Source: Hyperoodon ampullatus (taxonomy: Eukaryota > Chordata > Mammalia > Artiodactyla > Ziphiidae). Taken from it: a DNA stretch of 64,000 bases. The position numbers and the translations under genes are program-made. The notes beneath the pieces were generated by a model. It worked only from the letters and a program-made list of their open reading frames with translations, did not search any database and was not told the DNA's origin. How positions within the stretch are numbered: the stretch's first letter is position 1; every line of letters starts with the position of its first letter. Location: assembly GCA_949752795.1 (NCBI GenBank), contig OX457061.1:121664152-121728151 (forward strand), read 5' to 3'. Of the stretch, positions 12,130 through 23,151 are shown piece by piece.

Positions 12130-12449
12130 AAATACTTTTATTATTTTTTTCATAGAAAGCATTTTATTTTAAATAGAGCAGTGTGTACATGTCAGTCCCA
12201 AACTCCCAATCTATCCCTCCTCCCCACTCATCCCCCCCGGTAACCATAAGTTTCTTCTTTAAGTCTATGAATCTGTTTCTGTTTTGTAAATAAGTTCAAC
12301 TGCATCATTTTTTTTATATTCCCCATATAAGCGATATTATATATTTGTCTTTCTCTGACTTACTTCACTTAATATGATAATCTCCAGGTCCATCCATGTT
12401 GCTGAAAATGACATTATTTCATTCTTTTTAATGGCTGAGTAATATTACA

Positions 12450-12513
12450 TTTTATATATATATACATATACATATATATATATACACATATATATATGTA
12501 TACATATATATCA
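12450..12513. repeat. AT/ATAC microsatellite inside L1
   Basis: Alternating TATATA and TACATATACA units over about 64 bases. They replace the short 'tatatat' stretch normally found at this point of the antisense L1, so this is a local expansion. Able to form hairpins. Confidence 0.85.
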
Positions 12514-12521
12514 CATCTTCT

Positions 12522-13219
12522 TTATCTATTCATCTGTTGATGGACACTTAGGTTACTTCCATGTCCTGACTGTGGTAAATAGTGCTGCAATGAATATTGG
12601 GGTGCATGTGTCTTTTTGATTATGGTTTTCTCTGGATATATGCCCCATAGTGGGATTGCTGGATCATCTGGTAGCTCTATTTTTAGTTTTTTAAGGAATC
12701 TCCATACTGTTCTCCATAGTGGCTGCACCAATTTACATTCCCACCAACAGTGTAGGAGGGTTCCCTTTTCTCCACACCCTCTCCAGCATTTATTGTTTGT
12801 AGATTTTTTGATGATGGCCTTTCTGACTGGTGTGATATCTCATTGTAGTTTTGATTTGCATTTCTCTAATAATTAGTGATGTTGAGCAGCTTTTCATGTG
12901 TCTCTTGGCCATCTGTATGTCTTCTTTGGAAAAATATCTCTTTAGGCTTTCTGCCCATTTTTTTTTTTTTTTTTTTTGCGGTACGCAGGCCTCTCGCTGT
13001 TGTGGCCTCTCCCGTTGCGGAGCACAGGCTCCGGACGCGCAGGCTCAGCGGCCATGGCTCACGGGCCCAGCCGCTCCGCGGCATGTGGGATCTTCCCGGA
13101 CCAGGGCACGAACCCGTGTCCCCTGCATCGGCAGGCGGACTCTCGACCACTGCGCCACCAGGGAAGCCCTCTGCCCATTTTTTGATTGGGTTGTTTGTTT
13201 TTTTGATATTGAGATGCAT
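12522..13219 (-). pseudogene. L1 ORF2 C-terminal remnant
   Basis: The minus strand encodes recognisable L1 ORF2 pieces, including [21 protein letters not shown] and, beyond the [21 protein letters not shown]. The frame is lost at several points and is broken by the SINE at 12965-13169. It is a dead copy of the L1 reverse-transcriptase protein's C-terminal region. Confidence 0.8.
12965..13169 (-). mobile_element. CHR-type tRNA-Glu SINE, medium form, inside L1
   Basis: Poly(T) at 12965-12977 is the tail on the minus strand. The body carries 'gcggcatgtgggatcttcc' and ends in the complement of the tRNA-Glu head, 'ccaccagggaagccc'. A 14-bp target-site duplication, tctgcccatttttt, flanks it at 12950-12963 and 13170-13183 and restores continuous L1 sequence when removed. 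High similarity to other medium-form copies suggests a cetacean-age insertion. Confidence 0.95.
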
Positions 13220-13349
13220 GAGCTGTTTGTAAATTTTAGAGACTAATCCCTTGTTTGTCGCATCGTGTGCAAATATTTTCTCCCATTCTGTGGGTTGTCC
13301 TTTTGTTTTGTTTATGGTTTCCTTTGCTGTGCAAAAGCTTTTGAGTTTA

Positions 13350-15339
13350 ATTAGGTTTAATTCTAATTAATTTAATACTAAGTTTAATTACAATTGATGT
13401 AATTGAGGTTAATACTTTTAAATAACAATGAACAAGGCACTTTTGTTGAACACCAAAAAAATCTTTCAGAATATAGCTTTTTACATTTCAAAAATATACA
13501 TAGTGGCTCAGTTTAGCACCCAAATGTCAGAGGAAAATGTAGCTTTAAAATCCAGTCCCAGCAGTAAATATGTGATTTTGATAAAGCAACATAAAAATTC
13601 TGGCAGTATACCCAGGAAGACAATTTCTATCACATCAGTATGTAGCAAAAGACCAGAGCAGCAAGCAAAATACCTAGTCATGTTCATCTTTGCCTTGGCT
13701 TTAAGGCTAATAATGAAAAGCTTTATGAACAACAACAAAAAATTGGTAGTGATTTAGAATTTCGATGTTGATTAAATTTGGTAATCGAATGAGTGAATAC
13801 CAGTATACTGTTAGGAACCAATCTGACACTTTATTGTACATTAAAATTTTACCTTATTATTTCTTCTTTCCAAGTTTTTCAAATATAACTAGCAAGTCAA
13901 ACATTTGACTTTTTGTTAAAACAAAAAAAACCTCATTTCATATACGAGAATATGTAAAATCAAGCCAGTATAAGTCAATGCTCCCTTTACTGACAATTTA
14001 TTTGGAGTCAAATCAGCTCTATCAGAAGTAGCAGCAGGAAACCATGTTCCAATGCATCCAAGACTCAGAATGGCAGCTGGGTTTACCCTCTATCCTTTGG
14101 GAAATATTAATTTCCTACAATATGTAAAAACTCATTGCAGATAATTATATTCCCAGAGAAACTAAACTATTGTATTCCAAGACTTTCCAAGGTAAGTTGC
14201 GATGTATACTTTTAGGGAAAATAAAATGTTTTTGAGTTTAAGTTTAAGTGGAAAGGATGAAATTGACACCTTTCCCCACAACGTTTCACAAGTACCACGT
14301 CTGTCCAGCTCACCAAAGACAGGGGAGCCCAGGTCATTCATCCGATGTTCAGTCAACCAGGCAGACTCCAAAATCAGAAAACCTGATGAGAAAAAAATTC
14401 AAGTTGTTTTACAAATTGTTTAGTTACAAGTGCAGTAAAATTTAAATCTTGACTATTTGTACTAACAAATAAGTGACCAGATAACAAATTATAGAAAAAT
14501 CATAGTTACATAAACATGGATTAGATCCTTTCAATAGGAAACCCTAGATTCCTGACCAGACCCCAACTGTGGTGTGATGTGAGAACCCCCAATTCTTTAC
14601 TAAAACACTGTGAAATCGAGAACTGGAGAACAGTCTTATTAAGCTAAGCTAACCTGTTTTTCTGACAAATGATCACCTCTAATCCTGATGCTTGATTTGT
14701 GGGACTGAATTTTTTAACCACTCTATTTTACTTATACCAGAATCCATACACTTCTAAAAGCAGAATCTCTGATGTACTGTAAATTAGAAGCTGAGTTCAC
14801 ATCTTCAGGCACTTTCAGTGAATTATGAGACTAGAAATGAACTTCAAAGTTCATTTAGTTCTGTGCCCTTGGTCATGTCTCAGTGAAGACTGCTAAGATA
14901 AAAGGAGGTCTATTTCTTAGCTTTTTACTCAAATAAGTCTGATTCAAACCTCATATCACCTTCATTTCAGAAACTTTTAAAGTAACTTCACAAATATTTT
15001 AAGTGAAAGCTTAAATAATGAACAAAAATTAGCCAAGTGAAAGTAAAATATACTGTAATTTTATTTCTACATTTAATTATTGGACAGTATTAGCCTTTTA
15101 CAAAATGTAAAATAATATTCTTATATTTAAAAAATTAATTTAAGAAAAATAAGAATATACAGTTTTTTACACTTAAAATATCTATATTTTATTGTTAAAA
15201 TAATCACAATTAAAAATGTGATGTGTATATGTCTAAATTAGACCATAACAAAAATTATACACTTTAGAATTAAAAACTGGGGTATAAATAAAAATTTAAA
15301 TTTAAATTAAAAAACTGGGGTATAGGTGTAAAAGTATAG
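13350..15339. other. Unique AT-rich sequence, no gene seen
   Basis: About 2 kb of AT-rich DNA. A run of 'tttaatta' units follows the L1 end near 13345-13400. Open stretches at 13428-13757 and 14162-14445 overlap on both strands without motifs. Near 15270-15320 the phrase 'aaaactggggtata' occurs twice about 38 bases apart, a small local duplication. Confidence 0.55.
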
Positions 15340-15740
15340 CTTTAAATAAAAATTGGACCAAAATGTACATACTACGTTGTATCCTGTTTCCTTCACTTAG
15401 ATGATATTATGAACATTTTCTGTGTTAAAAAAAAATATTTACCTACAATATCATTCAGTGGCTGTAAGTAGACCATTTAATGTATACACCATAATTTACT
15501 TAACCAAATCCTTTATATTGCTCATTTAGATATTTTTCATGTTTACTTACTGTAAAGATTTCTTCTGTTGTACATTCTATATTTAAGTAGCTGCCTATAA
15601 CCTTAATAATTTATTTAGAATGATTTTGAAATAAAGGAATTACAAGGGCAAAGTGTATTTTTTAAGCATTTGATATCATTTTTGCCTAAGAACAAGTAAC
15701 AGTAATTAGTCCAACTTCACTTATCAAATTCCACGATCAT
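15340..15740 (-). repeat. Old L1 3' region, antisense
   Basis: 'acaccataatttacttaacc', 'gctcatttagatatttttcatg' and 'attacaagggcaaagtgtat' follow the antisense old-L1 pattern (accataatttatttaaccagt ... catttaggttgtttcc ... gctgggtcaaagggtatg). Divergence is considerable. Confidence 0.55.
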
Positions 15741-16335
15741 CTACCACAAAAAAAATTTCTGAGGAGTATGGACATAGGAGAGCCCCAGTTTGCCAGAGCA
15801 AATAATAGGAAATGGCATTCTAGCTTTTATTTGGAGAGTTTTGACTTAATGTCACTCCTACCAAGTAGAAAAAAGCCACTTCAATACACATCATGTTTTC
15901 TTCCTCTAAATTTGTTTCCTTTCTTTAAAGAAATTACCACTTGATGAGGGCAAGACAACCAAGAAGAATGAGACCCATTTGATCTGATTGTTTTTAAGCC
16001 TCTTAAATGCCAAGTCTATGAGTTATCTGACGAAGGATTCAACGGATATGAAAATTGAACATATTTTCTTTGGAAGTGCATTTGACCTTATGAATCAATG
16101 CTTTCTTAGCTATGTTCCTGTCACTCTTTATCTTTACACACTCACTTTCTCCTATTGCTCCCCATCTGTTTCCACTGAAATCAGAGAAGTCTGATTGAGA
16201 AGTAGTTATGTCTTTAGTCTCATATACATAATTATAAATTAAATCGTTTGCACTTGCTATTTGCTTCAGCATATTTTCATAGGCAGGGAAAAAGAGGAAC
16301 CTACAGAAAGAAAGTTTTGAAAAACTAAACTGATT
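15741..16335. other. Unique sequence, no gene seen
   Basis: No repeat named. The two opposite-strand open stretches around 15988-16338 largely overlap and lack motifs. Confidence 0.55.
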
Positions 16336-16530
16336 CACTGAACTAGAGGGCTGGCAAATTTTTTTCTAAAGAGCCAAATAGAAAATATTTTTTATCTTTT
16401 AAGTCCGTAAAGTCTTTGTTACAACTACTAAAGTGTGCCCCAGCCATAGTCAAGACAGACACAAATGGGTGAAGCTGTGTTCTAATAAAACTTTATTAAC
16501 AAAAACAGGTGATGGGCTGATTTGTTTACC
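16336..16530 (+). repeat. hAT-type (Charlie-like) DNA transposon fragment
   Basis: It starts 'agagggctggcaaattttt', close to the known terminal repeat cAGGGGTCGGCAAACTTTTT, then 'ctaaagagccaaatag'. It ends near 'gtgttctaataaaactttat' and 'aacaggtgatgggctgattt'. This order is that of a common non-autonomous eutherian hAT element. A second copy lies at 31.36-31.69 kb. The exact family name is uncertain. Confidence 0.6.
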
Positions 16531-17639
16531 CTATCTGCACTAAACTCTCTTTCCATTTCAAACTTTCCAAAAACTTCATCACAACAGTTTCCATTATTGG
16601 ACTAACAACAATTTTCATTTTTCATTTTCTTTTCTGGAATGATTCTCGCAACTTTATCTATAGGAAGAGAGAAGAAAATGTGGACGAAATGAGAGTGACA
16701 TTCGTCTCTCTTTTCTTTTCTTTTCCAATGATCCTCATAAGAGCTCTCCGTGATTTTGATGCACCTTGTTTACTCACATGGAAAGTCTTCACCAACTGCA
16801 TATCCTTGTGGAATTTGTCACCTCTTGAGATCATCAATGGTGACCCCTGACTTTCCAGTCTGAATCACCACATAGTTCCAAAATCTCTGAATTGATTCAA
16901 CCTGGAGAGTCATTGAGGTTTCTGGTCCCATTGGGAGGCAGGGTCTGTCCAAGTACAGCATAAGCCTGGCCCTTTCTAGGCTCAACAGTTATTCTGATGC
17001 AACACTTTTTGTGTGGTAGAAATTATATCTCATGTTTTTCTAGACCTGCCAGCAATGGGTCAAGACTAATTTTGCTCTCATTAGTGTAACATATCTAACT
17101 AGTTGATACCACAGACTTCTTTACTTGACCCAGAACAAGAAATTTGCTTTGCCGCCTTTAGCTGTTTAACATAATCCTCAATACTTTTACTCAGAAAGTT
17201 GAAGACTTTCACCACGAAATGTGTAACAAATGGATGGCTACGCTCCAAAATGTCCAATTTCAAACATCTTGTCCACAATGAAATCCAAACAAAGTTTATA
17301 TTAAGGACATTATGAGCCAAAATAAATTTCATGCCTAACTTAAATGTTCTAGAATGTTTGACAGATAATGGAAACTGCTTGAAAATAGAATACTGATGTC
17401 ATACTTAGCATGATTTCCTGATGTTTGATTTTACCCACATGTTAGAAAATCACATATATTTCAGAATATAAAGATTTGAACATTTTTCTTCAATTACACT
17501 GGTGTCTTCAACCACTTACTTTCTACTGATTGTTTTGTGTAAGTATGAAGCACGTTTGAGCATCTCCTACATTAAAAGTAAAAAAATTGCTAACGGCACA
17601 CTCCCTTTCAGCTATCCCCCTATCTCTCTTCCTGTTCAA
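16531..17639. other. Unique sequence with unassigned minus-strand open stretch
   Basis: The minus strand at 17099-17332 is open for 77 codons, with a protein-like composition in its second half, but I do not recognise it. No splice pattern or poly(A) tail marks it as a retrocopy. The rest shows nothing I can name. Confidence 0.45.
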
Positions 17640-18900
17640 CTAAGCGTCTTATAACAGTTATGTATTTTAATCCCCATTCCCCGGTATCCCACTGCAATCC
17701 AGCTTTCTTCCCTACTGAAACCACTACTGCCAAGGTGACTGGCAAATTTCTTTTGACAAATCTGCTGGGGACTTTTCACCACTTGTTGACCATTCCTTTC
17801 TTGAAACACTTTCTTCCATTGATTTCCATAATCCTAACCTCTTTTCCTTTCAGATATTTTTTAAAGGTCCTCTTCCACGCTTGCCCTTTAAATATGAATT
17901 ATTTCCTCACAGTTTAGTCCTACCGAGGCCATCTTCTCTTCTTGCTCTGAACAGGCACTCCTGGTGATTTTTATCAACTCCATGGTTATAAATCTCAAAT
18001 CTTTGTGCCCGATTTCTCTCTGAAGCCTCCTACCTGTGTGCATGCCTGCCTATTGGACTCTGCAACTTTGCTGGCTTCTGGGCATTTTAAGCTCAGTGTA
18101 TCCCAAACTGAATTCCACCATCTTCACCTTTTCTCCAACCAGCTTCTTCCTATGTGTTCCCCACTGCCCACGCCAGAAACTTCAGAGTCTCCTTTCACTC
18201 TTTTCTGTCCTTCATTCCCACGTTTGGTCAAAAAGCAAATCTTGTTTAACCTACTTCCTAATCATTTTTAGACTTTTCTCTTTTCCCAGCGGCCCCACTC
18301 CTGTCTGATTTCAAGTCATCCTAACTACTCACTTGGCTTGCTGAAACTGTCTGACTTGCTTACCTCTATCCTTTCCCCCAGGTCTTTCTCAAAAGGAAGC
18401 CCAAGTACCTGGATGAGTTTCTGTGATCTTTTGAGTCCTAATTTATAACACTTTAATGGCTTTTCTGCTGCTCTTAAGAGCGCAGAGATGGCTCACAACA
18501 CCCTTCCTATCTGTCTAGTCTCCTTTTTTGTCACTCATCTCACACATCAAGCACATCCATGTTGAACCGTATCGTAAGGATCCATAGCATAATTCTTTTA
18601 CTATCTCTCCCCTCTTCCAGAAATATTCTTAGCTATCTTCATTGCCTGGTTAGCATTTGTTCACCTTTTAAGTTTCGGCTTATGTATCATTTACACCAGA
18701 AATTCTTCTCTGACCTAATCCAATCCCTCAGACTGGCTAGCTATTTCTTCCATGCACCCCCATGGCATTACTGTCTCTAAAATTGCAACTCATACTTTAT
18801 ATTACTACCTGTTTGATTTTTTTAAATTTTTCCTAGTAAACTGTAAGGTCCATGTGATCAGGAAACATTTTTATCTTGTTCAAGAAGTATGAATAAAAAG
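17640..18900 (+). mobile_element. L2 LINE remnant (RT end and 3' UTR)
   Basis: A long sense L2 fragment. 'gaccattcctttcttgaaac', 'caactccatggttataaatc', 'gcctattggactctgcaac', 'cccaaactgaattccaccat' and 'gtgttccccactgcccacg' follow in order the part of L2 that encodes the reverse-transcriptase palm and beyond. The conserved YADD-coding segment is deleted. The 3' part, 'cagaaattcttctctgacc ... ctgtaaggtccatgtgatc', is the L2 3' end. This is an ancient, inactive LINE and explains the C/T-rich open stretches at 17.66-18.78 kb. Confidence 0.75.
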
Positions 18901-19499
18901 TAATGGCTGGATAAACTGATACGCTCTCTGTCCTCATAAAGCTAATAGTTTAATAGAAGAAACAGATATTCAGCCAATAAACAAAAGATTAAATAAATAA
19001 TAACACGTGATTGAGGAAAGTTCTATCAAGTAAAATTGAGTGCTTTGAAACAGAGTCCTGGAACCACTGAAGCCTATAATCAGGGAGTGGCATGATATGG
19101 CATCATTTTAAAAAATTTTGAATCATTCTTTCTGAATGAAGAAAATACATGAAGAAAAAAAGTAACGGCCATGACCAGGAGTTATGGTATGGATGAAAAC
19201 ACTTGAGAATTTGGAGGATTCACTGCTTATGTCTTCAGTATTCACTTAAGGCAATCTTGGGATTACATAACTCTTCACCAGTGTGGTGGGCCAGGGTTGT
19301 TGCTTGGGTGTAGCAGGCGATGACTAACTAACCAGATCATTGAAAGATGGTATTTTGTCAGGAAATTCATTCCCAACATCAGAGCCCATTTCTAATTAAA
19401 GCATTCTAGGCATACCGCCTGTACTTCCTTGGAAATTCAAGTTCACTTGGATAAGAATCCTTCTCATTTCTCCCCTGAGGTCTTCTTTATTTTTTTCCC
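18901..19499. other. Unique sequence, no gene seen
   Basis: Nothing recognisable beyond AT-rich unique DNA. Confidence 0.55.
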
Positions 19500-19593
19500 A
19501 GCCTCATAAGTTTATTGCGAGAATAAAATAATATAATGCACTGAGAACGGTGCCTGGCCCACAGAAAGGGCTGAATGAAGGTTAGCTGTCGTT
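19500..19593 (+). repeat. MIR SINE 3' part
   Basis: 'gcctcataagtttattgcgag', 'atgcactgagaacggtgcctggcc' and 'gctgaatgaaggttagctg' match the MIR 3' third (cctcatagggttgttgtgag ... gcttagaacagtgcctggcac ... caataaatgttagct). Confidence 0.65.
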
Positions 19594-19594
19594 G

Positions 19595-20060
19595 ACCTGG
19601 CTGGTCTGGAGGTGGCTGCTATTGTTATTAGATGTACAGGTGACGGAGTCCAGGGGCACCATGCCTGAAATGGTTTCTTTCTTCTCTGACCTGCTCTCCC
19701 ATTGGTCCACACACTCATTCTCATTCTCGGTCATACTGGTTCCCAATTTCTGGAACAGAGGCTTGTCACTCTCCTTCAGCATTTTCTCGTGAACTTTGGT
19801 CTCATACTCAGGCTGGTCTTCTTTAGATAAATGAATGGACTGATCTTCCCCAACCTCTATACTGTCCTCCTACTCATCAGCACCACCTCCACCATCTAAT
19901 TTCCAGACACGGTGAAGATGTAGGTGAATTCCTTCTGCCCCAGGTTAATGGCTGGTGATGTCTCTTTCCCATCTATATGGTCTATGTTGGAAAGTTTTCT
20001 CTCCTGAATATCTAGCACTCGGGTGGCAGTTGGTTTGGTTTTTGCATTCTCCCTTTATTG
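19595..20060 (-). pseudogene. Protein-like minus-strand stretch, unrecognised, broken
   Basis: The minus strand reads as a hydrophilic, acidic protein-like sequence. It is open from about 19870 to 19588, with segments such as EDQPEYETKVHEKMLKESD, MTENENECVDQWESRSEKK and SNNNSSHLQTSQVND. Upstream the same sense continues only with a stop (within a Gly-rich/acidic patch near 19875) and a frame change near 19900. I cannot assign a family. It may be a decayed retrocopy or an old gene segment. No poly(A) tail is seen at its 3' side, where a MIR begins. Confidence 0.22.
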
Positions 20061-20814
20061 AGGTCCCTCAGCCTAAGACATTTATCTTCTTTTCTTTTTT
20101 TCCCTTTCCTCTTCTCTTCTAATTCACAGAGAGGCAGCAAACACATTAGACTTCTAAACAGTCATCCTAGTACACAGCAGGTGAGAGAAAATCAAAGCCT
20201 TTCCTGCAGGAGGTGAGAGCACTTATAATACCCAGCGTCATACTGACCATTCTTTATAACCTTAACCAACTAGTAGAAATTATCTGATTCTAACTTCACT
20301 AGCTATATGGCTTGAAAAATTATAGTGTCAATTCCTAATTATGTATGGCCAGAAGCTCATCTTAGACAATATGGTGTTTATGTTGTTTATAAGAACATCT
20401 TGAAGAGATAAGTCTGTTTGATAAATTAAACTTTCTTAGCTGAGCTTCTCCAACCCAGTAAGTAAATGACTACAGAAATCTCAGGGAACTTTATCAAATG
20501 ACACTGTCACTCACACCCTGGCATCTGAGCTTCCTCCTTGTCTTTGATTATAAGTTTCCTCAGACTTTCTTGCAAATTGTTCATTTGTTACAATGATAAA
20601 GTAAACGAGGCTTTCCTGTAATGAAGTTAATTTTACAGTTTGTTCCTGGAATTAATCGTTGATTAAAAGGCTTGTTGTGATCTTTGTAAGTCCTTTAGTG
20701 TTTCATTATTATAGAAACTCAGGAAACATTTATCAAAGAGTTCTTGTGCTTTAGGAATCATTCCATGTCAGGTTTGAATATATCAGTAATGCTTAATAAA
20801 AAACGTACAATCTC
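20061..20814. other. Unique sequence, no gene seen
   Basis: A short C/T-rich run near 20085-20130, then AT-rich unique DNA without motifs. Confidence 0.55.
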
Positions 20815-20985
20815 ATAACCAAAAAACAACCAGTGTTTACACTATCCATCCGCCTTTTAACTCCACCCGTAACCCCTATACAATCCAGATCCAAAACTCC
20901 TACAGCAATAAACAATCTTGACTCAGACCTCCAATTTTATAGCCTCACAGTCCACACTCTTCATCAAAACCTAAGAACCCTCAAG
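20815..20985 (+). other. Strikingly G-poor, C- and A-rich segment
   Basis: By hand count only about 11 of 170 bases are G on the plus strand, while C makes up roughly a third. The surrounding DNA lacks this asymmetry. The bias resembles mitochondrial L-strand DNA or some retroviral RNA, but I could not match it to either. Confidence 0.4.
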
Positions 20986-21320
20986 GGCTTATCCAGCTGG
21001 GTGTTTTAGAAAAAGAAGTTGCATTTCTCCCTTAGAAGAATTCTCATATCAGCCACTAAGAATACACTTTGTTACTGGAATATTTGGAGTGACTAGTAAT
21101 CATATGTGCCACTTTGACTATCCAATAAAGACTTAAAATCCTAGTGAAACATTTCATACTGATAGGGATCCATCCTTCCGATTATCCAAATCCCAAAGTA
21201 AAGTTTCACTTGCCCGATTTCTGAGTTCATTCCTCAGGCTCAGATCAGATCAGGTTCAAAATGAATCTTTCCTTAGCCAAGAACTTGCACAGCTAATGTT
21301 TGCAATACCGACTCATATTT

Positions 21321-21382
21321 TTAAAGTCATGCACAAAAATGGCAGAGTGGGTACTGTTACTCCATAGAAGGAAGGACTCCGG
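21321..21382. repeat. Left arm of a ~60-bp inverted repeat
   Basis: Bases 21327-21356 are the exact reverse complement of 22512-22541 (30 of 30). The similarity continues inward with few mismatches to about 21382. The two arms are about 1.1 kb apart. They may be terminal inverted repeats of an old DNA transposon or two oppositely placed copies of one repeat. Confidence 0.6.
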
Positions 21383-21589
21383 GGCCGACTGTGTGCCCTC
21401 CCTGCCCCTGGCCATGACATGAAAACTGAGCTTCACAGCTCTACAGCTCAGAAGAGTCCCAGGCCTGGCATCACAGTGGAGGGAAAGGCGTGGACAGCTC
21501 TCTGCCGGTCCTCGTGGTCCCCATGCTCCCACGGAGAGACTTGGCTTTCCCGGAGCCCTCCTCCTCGAACTGTTTCCCCAGATCCCTTC

Positions 21590-21850
21590 ATGGTCGCTCT
21601 TTCTCCTCCACCAATCTTTATTCAAATCACACCTTCTCAACGAGACCCACCCTGACACCCTGTGAACATTTACGTCCCATCCTACCTGCCCCTGCATCCC
21701 AACCTCCCTTACTCCGCTCTCCTCTCTTCTTTTTTCATACTCTTAAGTAAGTTGCTCATTCACTGTGGTTGTGATGTTTTGAGGACCTCCCCCTGCTGGG
21801 GTGTGAGCTCCGCAAGGGCAGGATCTGTCATCTGCATAAACCGTTGTCTG
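21590..21850 (+). repeat. L2 3'-end fragment
   Basis: 'ttattcaaatcacaccttctcaacgagacccaccctgaca' and 'ctggggtgtgagctccgcaagggcagga' follow the L2 3' end (tctcagctcaaatgtcacctcctcagagaggccttccctgacc ... agaatgtaagctccatgagggcaggga). Sense strand, diverged. Confidence 0.65.
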
Positions 21851-22486
21851 CTTCTTCCTTTCACTCGACAATTTCCCTCTCTAACCATGACGTTCTGACC
21901 TGGTATCTTCCACACACTCATATTCCTGGACTTGTTCTCCTAGCATGACAGCCAGCCCCTTTATCCCTCTGCTTTACCTAGCTCACCGGTGCCTTTATGA
22001 CTTCAATGCCACCCGCTCAGCCTGAAACACCCAGTGGCAACCTTAAACTGGCTTAATCAGGGTTCCAGACACGTTCTATCCTTGAATTTCCGGTTCTGCC
22101 CATCCCCAGCCCTGGGAAACCTATTTTCTGCAATCTTACGATTAGCCCCCGAACCTTAAAGTAGAAGCCATAAAGCTGCGCATTCAGGACCCCTGAGACC
22201 CTTGCCATCTAGGGTCATCACTTTGCTGTTAAATGCACCCTCACAATAGCTCACCCTTCCTTTGACGGGCTCTCCATCCCCTGCTTAAGGCTCTTCCCTC
22301 CGTCCTCAGCCTTTAGCCTAACCACTCAGTCTGGATCTTGCCTCCACACTGACTCAGAAGATAAATCCTCTGCCACAAAGGCCCTCACCCACCCTTTCCT
22401 CACCTCATATCACCTCTGCGCCTGTAACCTCCATCTCCAAGTTATTCTATATTTTCAGGTTCCAGCTAAGATCCCATGTGCCTTGG
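21851..22486. other. C-rich old-repeat-like sequence, no gene seen
   Basis: C/T-rich DNA that looks like further worn L2 material ('ggttccagctaagatccca' near 22460), but no block is clear enough to place. No open frame of note. Confidence 0.4.
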
Positions 22487-22548
22487 GATCTTCCTTCCCT
22501 CTCTGGCGTAGCAGTACCCACTCTGCCATTTTTGTGCATGAATTTTAA
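22487..22548. repeat. Right arm of the ~60-bp inverted repeat
   Basis: Bases 22512-22541 pair exactly with 21356-21327 on the opposite strand. The homology extends leftward to about 22487 with mismatches and a small indel. On its right the sequence runs into AAATAAAT-type DNA. Confidence 0.6.
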
Positions 22549-22919
22549 AAAGTAAATAAATTAAACAAATAAACCTCACTGCTTTTTTCAGAGAAAGAGG
22601 TGCCCTTCTCCTTGCCCAAAACATCCTCTTGGTCTGCAATAGGGGTATTTGCCTCTTGCACCTCTTCTGGAACCTCCTTCTTTCAGATAAATCCTCTTTC
22701 CCAAATCTTCAGTCTCTTGTTCTTCTCCAGTCTACAAACATGCTTATACAGCCTTAATCCCACAAACCCCATCTCTCATTCTAATATATCCTTGGACTAC
22801 CTACGCTCACCATTTCTCCCCTTTTGTATCCATTTTCTTATACATAATTAATTCCTTGAGCTTTTTTCCCTGTACTTTATCTTTCCTATATAAAGATTTT
22901 TGTTGTTAAATCTCATGGT
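22549..22919. other. C/T-rich sequence, no gene seen
   Basis: The 83-codon open stretch at 22600-22851 is serine- and leucine-rich and repeat-like, with no family resemblance. It is probably worn L2 sequence. Confidence 0.4.
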
Positions 22920-23120
22920 CATTTCTCAATCCCCACCTTGATGTCTGTGGCATTTACCACTTTTAATCAGACCTGCTTCCTCTCCTCTGGCTTCAGCCCC
23001 AGGCACTTTCCTATTCCTCTCCTACTTCACTACCCAGTTCTTCTCTGTGGGCTTCCTTCATGGTTTCTCCTCTTCATCCCACACTGTAAATCAAGACGTA
23101 CCATGAAGCTTAATCATTGA
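22920..23120 (+). repeat. L2 LINE fragment from the RT-coding region
   Basis: 'gtctgtggcatttaccactt', 'ctctcctctggcttcagccc' and 'tattcctctcctacttcact' match the L2 segment encoding the FDTVDHSLLLETLSS-like part of the reverse transcriptase (gcatttgacacagttgatcac ... cttggcttccaggac ... cctcctacctcact). An ancient sense-strand copy. Confidence 0.55.
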
Positions 23121-23151
23121 CCTCCAGTTCCTTGCCAGCTTTCCTGTTCTG

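Larger units (their letters stand above)
12130..13349 (-). mobile_element. LINE-1 3' part, antisense, split by a SINE
   Basis: Read on the minus strand this is the ORF2 tail and 3' untranslated region of an L1. Plus-strand landmarks are 'gtccatccatgttgctgaaa', 'ggctgagtaatattac', 'gattgctggatcatctggta', 'tttacattcccaccaacag', 'ttttgatttgcatttctcta' and 'ccattctgtgggttgtcc'. The 3' untranslated part (12.13-12.35 kb) differs from the 50-kb copy and belongs to another, older subfamily. The element is interrupted at 12965-13169 by a SINE and contains an AT repeat at 12450-12513. Confidence 0.9.

Noticed and set aside
12450..12513. Regular repeats that might suggest a CRISPR-like or tandem array
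   Set aside because: It is simple AT/ATAC microsatellite DNA. No spaced direct repeats or cas-like genes exist, and the DNA is mammalian.
12866..13246. Several overlapping frames of 69-131 codons on both strands
   Set aside because: They are translations of a SINE and the L1 around it. The same false peptides recur at 47.9, 49.5, 57.5 and 63.7 kb.
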